From: Zhengella mangrovi
GTDB taxonomy: Bacteria; Pseudomonadota; Alphaproteobacteria; Rhizobiales; Rhizobiaceae
Assembly (NCBI RefSeq): GCF_002727065.1
Contig: NZ_PDVP01000001.1
Coordinates: 310,001-374,000, forward strand
DNA length: 64,000 nucleotides
Direction of reading: 5' to 3'
Shown here: in pieces, positions 59,490 to 64,000 of the stretch
Position numbering within the stretch: the stretch's first letter is position 1
Layout of the letters: each line of letters starts with the position of its first letter
The notes under the pieces: model-generated
What the model was told of the DNA's origin: nothing
Database searches by the model: none
The model's input: only the letters and a program-made list of their open reading frames with translations
Translations under genes and position numbers: made by a program

Positions 59490-59623
59490 GCGACCGGCGG
59501 CAGGATGCTCATGGCATGCGTGTCCAGTGCCGGAACCGACAGCACGGTCGTCGCACCGATGCCGAACAGCACGGCGTTGACCACGAGGTAGATGAGCGCG
59601 GCGATGGCAAGGCGGGTGGACAT
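59414..59623 (-). pseudogene. probable remnant of a small two-helix membrane protein gene
   Basis: ATG at 59623, with GAGAG nearby, opens a 69-codon frame. The first 45 residues look like a genuine small membrane protein (STRLAIAALIYLVVNAVLFG, then VLSVPALDTHAMSILPPV). From about position 59500 on, the frame runs antisense to the end of the thioesterase gene and loses its hydrophobic character (ATCAPVASNVPSAAQ). Related Hyphomicrobiales proteins, as I recall them, have a second helix at this point, so I infer a truncation at the junction. It could still be a real short gene. Confidence 0.4.
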
Positions 59624-59703
59624 GGTCTCTCTCACTGGCGATTGGTCTTCGGGAGACAACGCGCGCGCCTGCCACGGGGTTTCATGAACCGGAATGGCGG
59701 ACG

Positions 59704-59732
59704 AAAAGGGCCGGGGTCCGATGACCCCGGCC
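59704..59732 (-). terminator. rho-independent terminator of the lig operon
   Basis: Minus strand: arms GGCCGGGGT (59732-59724) and ACCCCGGCC (59717-59709) around a six-base loop, followed by CTTTTC. It is 27 bases beyond the ligB stop. Confidence 0.85.
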
Positions 59733-59758
59733 TTCGTGTTTCCGCCCGGCACCCGGGA

Positions 59759-60601
59759 TCAGGCGGCGCTTTCCAGCACCATGGTTCCCGCGCCGGTGTT
59801 CGAGATCGGGATGTGGTAGTTCTCGGTCACCTTGGTCACCTTGTCGCCCAGCGCGCCGCGCATCATCATCCACATCAGGAATTCGGTGCCCTGCGCGCCG
59901 GCCTTCTCCACCAGCTCATGACGGCCGATCCTGGTCAGCGCTACCGGGTCATCGACGATCTTCTCCATGCACATCTCGTCGAAATCGCGGTTGATGAAGC
60001 CCGCCCGCTCGCCGTCGAGCTGGTGTGACAGGCCGCCCGTGCCGAGAACCACGACCTTGATGTCTTCCGGCCAGGCGCGGATCGCGTCGCCCATGGCGCG
60101 GCCGAAATCATAGGCGCGCTTCAGCGTCGGGATCGGGTGCTGCACGGTGTTCGCCGAGACCGGGATCACGCGCGGCATGTCCGGTCCGCGGTCCGGCCAG
60201 AACAGCTGCATCGGCACGGTGAACCCGTGATCGACCGGCAGTTCCTGGCAGGAGGTCACGTCGAACTCGTGCTCCACCATGTGTTCGATGATGTGCCAGG
60301 ACAGCTCCGGATAGCCGGGGTAAGGGTCCATCACCGGGATGCCCCAGCCCTCGTCGGCGTTCTGGTATTCATGCGCCGCGCCGATGGCAAACGTCGGCAT
60401 CTGGTCGAGGAAGAAGGCCAGGCCATGGTCGTTGTAGATGACCACCGCCACGTCGGGCTTGTGATCGGCCAGCCACTGGTGAACCGCCGGGTAGCCGTCG
60501 AAGAACGGCTTCCAGTACGGATCGTCGTAGAGCTTCTTGGCGATGGCATTGCCGACCGCGGGTATGTGGGACGTCGTCAGTCCGCCGATGATCGTGGCCA
60601 T
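59759..60601 (-). CDS. ligB: protocatechuate 4,5-dioxygenase subunit beta
   Basis: LigB is the catalytic, iron(II)-binding subunit of the extradiol dioxygenase that opens protocatechuate between carbons 4 and 5, giving 4-carboxy-2-hydroxymuconate semialdehyde. The 280-residue protein shows His12 (LTTSHIPAVG), His59 (YNDHGLAFF; His61 in Sphingobium SYK-6) and a glutamate in RHELVEKAGAQGTEFL, together the iron ligands, plus the base histidine in GTGGLSHQLDGERAG. It follows ligA by two bases and ends the operon. Fused gallate dioxygenases such as DesB are longer, so separate LigA and LigB subunits fit protocatechuate best. Confidence 0.93.
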   Translation of the reverse strand: MATIIGGLTTSHIPAVGNAIAKKLYDDPYWKPFFDGYPAVHQWLADHKPDVAVVIYNDHGLAFFLDQMPTFAIGAAHEYQNADEGWGIPVMDPYPGYPELSWHIIEHMVEHEFDVTSCQELPVDHGFTVPMQLFWPDRGPDMPRVIPVSANTVQHPIPTLKRAYDFGRAMGDAIRAWPEDIKVVVLGTGGLSHQLDGERAGFINRDFDEMCMEKIVDDPVALTRIGRHELVEKAGAQGTEFLMWMMMRGALGDKVTKVTENYHIPISNTGAGTMVLESAA

Positions 60602-60603
60602 GG

Positions 60604-60966
60604 TTATTTCCTCCCCGCCGCCAGAAGCTTTTCCTTGAACTCGTCCGTGGTCATGCCGGTCTGCTGCGCGCCGACGTCCTGCACCGAGAGACCGAAGATG
60701 CCCGCCAGCTTGGCGAGGTAGTAGATGTTGCCGCCCGCCTCGATCATCTTGAGCACGTTGAGCGAGCGCACCGCCTCCTTCTGGGGGTCGGTCAGTTTGA
60801 ACTTCGTCATGTAGGCCTCCGGGTCCGCCTTGAAGGCCGCCCGGTTGTCGCCATCGTTGAACGAGTAGCACATCTTGTTGAGCTGGTAGCCCTTCATGGC
60901 CTGGCGGCCGTCGAAGAGCGTCGTCCCCGGGATGGAGACGTGATGGTCGAATGGAGCCTGTTCCAT
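60604..60966 (-). CDS. ligA: protocatechuate 4,5-dioxygenase subunit alpha
   Basis: LigA is the small subunit that caps the LigB active site. The 120 residues contain GYQLNKMCYSFNDGDNRAAFKADPEAYM and SLNVLKMIEAGGNIYYLAKLAGIFGLSVQDVGAQQTGMT, the conserved family core. The start at 60966 lies 55 bases after the ligI stop. It is two bases from ligB, so the subunits are made together. Confidence 0.94.
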   Translation of the reverse strand: MEQAPFDHHVSIPGTTLFDGRQAMKGYQLNKMCYSFNDGDNRAAFKADPEAYMTKFKLTDPQKEAVRSLNVLKMIEAGGNIYYLAKLAGIFGLSVQDVGAQQTGMTTDEFKEKLLAAGRK

Positions 60967-61021
60967 GGGCCCTTCCTTTCTCGTCGTTTCTCCTATCCCT
61001 CCAGGCCTTTTTGGCCCGCTG

Positions 61022-61912
61022 TCATTCTCCCCAGTAAAGGCGCATCGGGTTGTCCACGAGCAGCGCCTTCTGGAGTTTTTCGTTATTCGCGATTTTCGGG
61101 ATGAAGTCGGTCAGCTTGCCGTCGTCAGGCATGTGCGACTTCATGTTCGGGTGCGGCCAGTCGGTGCCCCACAGCACGCGGTCCGGGAAACTCTCCACGA
61201 TCCGCCTGGCGAATGGCACCACGTCGTCATAGCCGTCCGGGCCGGTGATCGACAGGCGTTCCGGGCACGAGACCTTCGACCAGACGTTCTCGTTCTCGGC
61301 CATGAGGTCGACGAAGCGCTGGAAACCGGGGCTGTCGACGCCTGCGGCAATGTCGGGCCGGCCCATGTGGTCGACCACGATGGTGGTCGGCAATTGCCTC
61401 AGGAAGGGCGTCAGCTCTTCCAGGTCCTGCGCCTCGAAATAGACCACGATGTGCCAGCCGAGCGTCGCGATCTTTTCCGCGATGCCGAGGAATACCTCTT
61501 TCGGCGTCGCATCCACGAGCCGCTTGACGAAGTTGAACCGCACGCCGCGCACGCCGGCCGCGTCCATGTCCTTGAGCTCGTCCATCGTGATGTCCGGGCC
61601 GACGGAAGCCACGCCGCGCGCCTTGTCACCGGCCGCGCGGCAGGCGTCCACGAGGGCGCGGTTGTCCTTGCCGTGGCAGGTCGCCTGCACGATCACGTTG
61701 CGGGAGAAACCGAGAAAGTCGCGCAGTTCGAACAGCTTTTCCTTCGGCGCGTCACAGGGCGTGTACTTGCGCTCCGGTGCGAAGGGAAACACGTCGCCCG
61801 GCCCGAAGACGTGGCAATGCGCATCGACCGCGCCCGGCGGCGGCGTGTAGACCGGCTTCGACGGGTTCGGGTGAAACGGCAGCCAGTCAGCGTCCATCGT
61901 GAATTTGCTCAT
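61022..61912 (-). CDS. ligI: 2-pyrone-4,6-dicarboxylate lactonase
   Basis: LigI is an amidohydrolase-family enzyme that opens 2-pyrone-4,6-dicarboxylate (PDC) to 4-oxalomesaconate, without needing a metal. Its 296 residues contain AVDAHCHVFGPGDVFPFAPERKYTP, QATCHGKDNRALVDACRAAG, GVRGVRFNFVKRLVD, IVVDHMGRPD, and the catalytic aspartate in VLWGTDWPHPNMKSHMPDD. Length equals Sphingobium LigI closely. The start at 61912 has GAGGGA seven bases upstream. It lies between the tautomerase and ligA. Confidence 0.95.
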   Translation of the reverse strand: MSKFTMDADWLPFHPNPSKPVYTPPPGAVDAHCHVFGPGDVFPFAPERKYTPCDAPKEKLFELRDFLGFSRNVIVQATCHGKDNRALVDACRAAGDKARGVASVGPDITMDELKDMDAAGVRGVRFNFVKRLVDATPKEVFLGIAEKIATLGWHIVVYFEAQDLEELTPFLRQLPTTIVVDHMGRPDIAAGVDSPGFQRFVDLMAENENVWSKVSCPERLSITGPDGYDDVVPFARRIVESFPDRVLWGTDWPHPNMKSHMPDDGKLTDFIPKIANNEKLQKALLVDNPMRLYWGE

Positions 61913-61927
61913 CGTGTTCCCTCGATG

Positions 61928-62998
61928 TCAGGCGCCGAAGACGACGCCGTCAAAAAGCTTGCGCGCGGTGCGCAGGATGCCGGCACTCTCCATCGTGCCG
62001 TCGTCGTTCATTTCCGCGATCACCGTCATCTCGCCGGTCGGATGCTCGATGGCGAGCGACTTGCGGTCGCCGTCCGGGATGGAGGCCATGGCGGCCGCGG
62101 GCGATCCCGGCAGGAGGCAGGCCGTGGCCACCGACACCGCGCCAAGCACGCCGATGGAGGCATGGCAGCGGTGTGGAATGAAGGTCCGCGTCGAGATCGC
62201 GCCGCCGTTGCGCGCCGGGCTGACCATGGTCATCTTCGGCACCGATTTCTTTTCCACGTCGCCCAGGTTCATCAGCGGCCCGCATTTCAGCCGGATGGCT
62301 TCGAGCTTCGCGCGGAGGTCGGCATTGGCTTCCAGTTCCTCGCGCGTTTCAGTGCCGGCAATGCCCATGTCCTCGGCCCGCATGACCACGCAGGGCATGC
62401 CGTTGTCGATCATGGTGACCGCGATGCCCTCGACGGTATCGACGGCATTGCCGGTCGGCAGCAGCGCGCCGCAGGACGACCCGGCGGTATCGCGAAAAAC
62501 CAGCGGAATGGCGGCCGCCGACCCAGGCACGCCGTCAATGCGCGCCTCGCCTCGATAGGTGACCTGGCCACCCGGTGTCTGCACCTTGGCGACGGCCGTC
62601 TGCCCGGTGTTTTCCATGTAGATGACGACGTCGGTCTCGCCGCTCTTCGCCGTGACCAGCCCGCGCTCGATGGCGAAGGGGCCGATGCCCGCGAGGATGT
62701 TGCCGCAGTTCTGCGCATCCGTGACGATCGCCTGGTCGACGAAGACCTGCAGGAACAGGTAATCGACATCCACGCCGGCGCGGCGCGACTTCTGCACCAC
62801 GGCGACCTTGGAGGTCAACGGATCGGCCCCGCCCATGCCGTCGATCTGGCGGTCGTCGGGCGACCCCATCATCGACAGCAGGAAGGCGTCGCGCCCGGCC
62901 ACATCCTGCGGCAGGTCTTCTGCAAGGAAATAGCCACCCTTGGATGTGCCGCCGCGCATCCACATGCAGCGCACGCCGTTGGCCTGCGTGTCAGACAT
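61928..62998 (-). CDS. galD: 4-oxalomesaconate tautomerase (GalD/LigU, PrpF family)
   Basis: A 356-residue PrpF-fold isomerase. It begins [24 protein letters not shown], the signature segment with the active-site region, and has [35 protein letters not shown] and the C-terminal [21 protein letters not shown]. In this pathway it converts the keto or enol forms of 4-oxalomesaconate before hydration. LigU of Sphingobium belongs to the same family. Its ATG lies inside the last codons of the aldolase gene, with an eight-base overlap. Confidence 0.9.
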   Translation of the reverse strand: MSDTQANGVRCMWMRGGTSKGGYFLAEDLPQDVAGRDAFLLSMMGSPDDRQIDGMGGADPLTSKVAVVQKSRRAGVDVDYLFLQVFVDQAIVTDAQNCGNILAGIGPFAIERGLVTAKSGETDVVIYMENTGQTAVAKVQTPGGQVTYRGEARIDGVPGSAAAIPLVFRDTAGSSCGALLPTGNAVDTVEGIAVTMIDNGMPCVVMRAEDMGIAGTETREELEANADLRAKLEAIRLKCGPLMNLGDVEKKSVPKMTMVSPARNGGAISTRTFIPHRCHASIGVLGAVSVATACLLPGSPAAAMASIPDGDRKSLAIEHPTGEMTVIAEMNDDGTMESAGILRTARKLFDGVVFGA

Positions 62999-63683
62999 AT
63001 TTCAGGCCCTTTTCCTTGAGCCGGTCGCGCATGTTGTAGATGTCGAGGCCGAGTTCTCCGGCGGCCAGGCGCTTGCGCTTCTCTTCCTCGGCGTCCATCC
63101 GCTTGCGGGCCTTCGCCAGCACGTCTTCCGCCTCTTCGCGGCGCACGACGCAGACGCCGTCGTCGTCGGCCACGATCACGTCGCCCGGCCGCACGTATTC
63201 GCCGGCGCAGACGATCGGCACGTTGACCGACCCCAGGGTCTCCTTGACCGTACCCTGCGCGAAGACCGCCTTGGACCAGACCGGGAATTTCATTGACGTC
63301 AGGTCGCGCGTATCGCGCACGCCGGCATCGATGATCAGGCCGACGCCGCCGCGCGCCTGCATCGAGGTTGCCAGCAGGTCGCCGAAATAGCCGTCCTCGC
63401 ACGGGCTGGTGGGCGCCAGCACGAGGATGTCGCCGGCCTGCACCTGCTCGATGGCCACGTGGACCATCCAGTTGTCGCCCGGAGGCGCGGAGATGGTGAC
63501 GGCGGAGGCTGCAACCTGCGCGCCGGAATAGATCGGCCGCATGTAGGAGGCCAGCAGGCCCTTGCGGCCCTGCGCCTCGTGCACGGTGGCGACGCCGGCC
63601 TCGGCAAGGCCCTTGATGACCTCCGGGTCGGCGCGTTCGATGGTCTGGACGACGACGCCCGCCTGCGTGGTGGAACCGGCCAT
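62991..63683 (-). CDS. ligK: 4-carboxy-4-hydroxy-2-oxoadipate aldolase / oxaloacetate decarboxylase
   Basis: LigK (GalC, RraA-like fold) cleaves 4-carboxy-4-hydroxy-2-oxoadipate to pyruvate and oxaloacetate and can decarboxylate the latter. The 230 residues contain [75 protein letters not shown] with the metal/substrate GxxD-type motif, and [19 protein letters not shown]. The start at 63683 directly precedes the family start; the preceding gene galB ends 23 bases upstream. Confidence 0.93.
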   Translation of the reverse strand: MAGSTTQAGVVVQTIERADPEVIKGLAEAGVATVHEAQGRKGLLASYMRPIYSGAQVAASAVTISAPPGDNWMVHVAIEQVQAGDILVLAPTSPCEDGYFGDLLATSMQARGGVGLIIDAGVRDTRDLTSMKFPVWSKAVFAQGTVKETLGSVNVPIVCAGEYVRPGDVIVADDDGVCVVRREEAEDVLAKARKRMDAEEEKRKRLAAGELGLDIYNMRDRLKEKGLKYV

Positions 63684-63706
63684 GGCCTTGCCTCCTGGAT
63701 AAGCGA

Positions 63707-64000
63707 TCAGAGTTCGTCGACGGTGCGCGGGAAGACCGACTGGAAGCCTTCGGCGAAGCGCGCGTTGCGCCCGCCGGACTGTCCGCCGGAATTGCGGCGG
63801 AAATGGTTGCCGCGGTTCTCCGCCACGTTGGTGTAGAAGTGCCAGAGATGCTCCTGGCCCTCCATGCACTCGATGGCGGCCTTCTTCTTCTCCCACACGG
63901 ACGTGATGTCGAGGAAGACATCCGGCTTCCAGCCCATCTGCTCGGTCTGGTGCGGCTCGAACAGGTAGAGCTGCGGCGCACCCAGCACCTTCTGGCCGGG
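63707..64000 (-). CDS. galB: 4-oxalomesaconate hydratase, GalB type (3' part; runs off the window)
   Basis: Only the last 97 residues are in the window; the frame continues past the end. The text [41 protein letters not shown] and [12 protein letters not shown] matches the C-terminal region of PIG-L-fold GalB hydratases, as I recall them from Pseudomonas putida, rather than the amidohydrolase-type LigJ of Sphingobium. It would add water to 4-oxalomesaconate to give the LigK substrate. It is the first visible gene of the operon; ligC and a regulator, if present, lie beyond the window. Confidence 0.8.
   Translation of the reverse strand, partial: PGQKVLGAPQLYLFEPHQTEQMGWKPDVFLDITSVWEKKKAAIECMEGQEHLWHFYTNVAENRGNHFRRNSGGQSGGRNARFAEGFQSVFPRTVDEL

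Overview
The window is a GC-rich stretch of alphaproteobacterial chromosome, most likely from the Hyphomicrobiales (Rhizobiales). Supporting signs are a RegB/RegA redox pair next to mmcB, the lptC-lptA-lptB-rpoN-hpf-ptsN order, DUF1150 beside a small heat-shock gene, an OlsB-type acyltransferase, the maeB/mutS/glnD/murJ block, and short mosaic repeats of the rhizobial RIME type. I cannot name genus or species. No prophage, insertion sequence, CRISPR array, tRNA or rRNA was recognised.

Layout. 1-2.9 kb: a YnjBCD-type ABC importer, with its binding protein cut by the window start. 2.9-9.1 kb: helicase HrpB, RegB/RegA, MmcB and an L,D-transpeptidase lipoprotein. 9.2-18.4 kb, minus strand: maeB, glnD, murJ, trpS, uspA and an NfuA-like gene. 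mutS (plus) diverges from maeB and meets olsB (minus). 22-31 kb, minus strand: a hybrid histidine kinase, an AcuI-type reductase, lspA chained by ATGA overlaps to two RNA methyltransferases, an ornithine cyclodeaminase-like enzyme, a LapA-domain protein, ihfB and sppA. 31.4-36.6 kb, plus strand: LPS transport genes, then rpoN, hpf and ptsN. 36.7-44.4 kb: small heat-shock protein with DUF1150, nucleoside salvage (hydrolase, ribokinase, adenosine kinase), alkylation and base-excision repair (AraC-MGMT, nth) and membrane proteins. 44.5-49.4 kb: hrcA-grpE diverging from rph-VOC-rdgB-hemW. 49.4-56 kb: dxs, a P450 and a TctCBA tricarboxylate-type transporter. 56.2-59.5 kb: gyrB and a thioesterase. 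59.8-64 kb, minus strand: a protocatechuate 4,5-cleavage operon (galB-ligK-galD-ligI-ligA-ligB) that runs off the window end and stops at a strong terminator.

How it works together. Most of the window is housekeeping. The accessory functions are the lig operon, which takes protocatechuate by ring cleavage, PDC hydrolysis, tautomerisation, hydration and aldol cleavage to pyruvate and oxaloacetate, plus the nearby TctCBA uptake system and P450.

The most interesting signals are regulatory or structural: a heat-shock promoter plus a ROSE-like RNA hairpin over the hsp20 ribosome site; a second heat-shock-type promoter before grpE; a RegA-box match before regA; an apparent CTG start for lptC; a probably leaderless DUF2244 transcript; RIME-like repeats whose CTAGAGC ends supply the TAG stop codons of mmcB and ihfB; a 31-residue membrane microprotein; and a remnant of a small membrane gene abutting the thioesterase. 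I found no clearly new multi-gene system.
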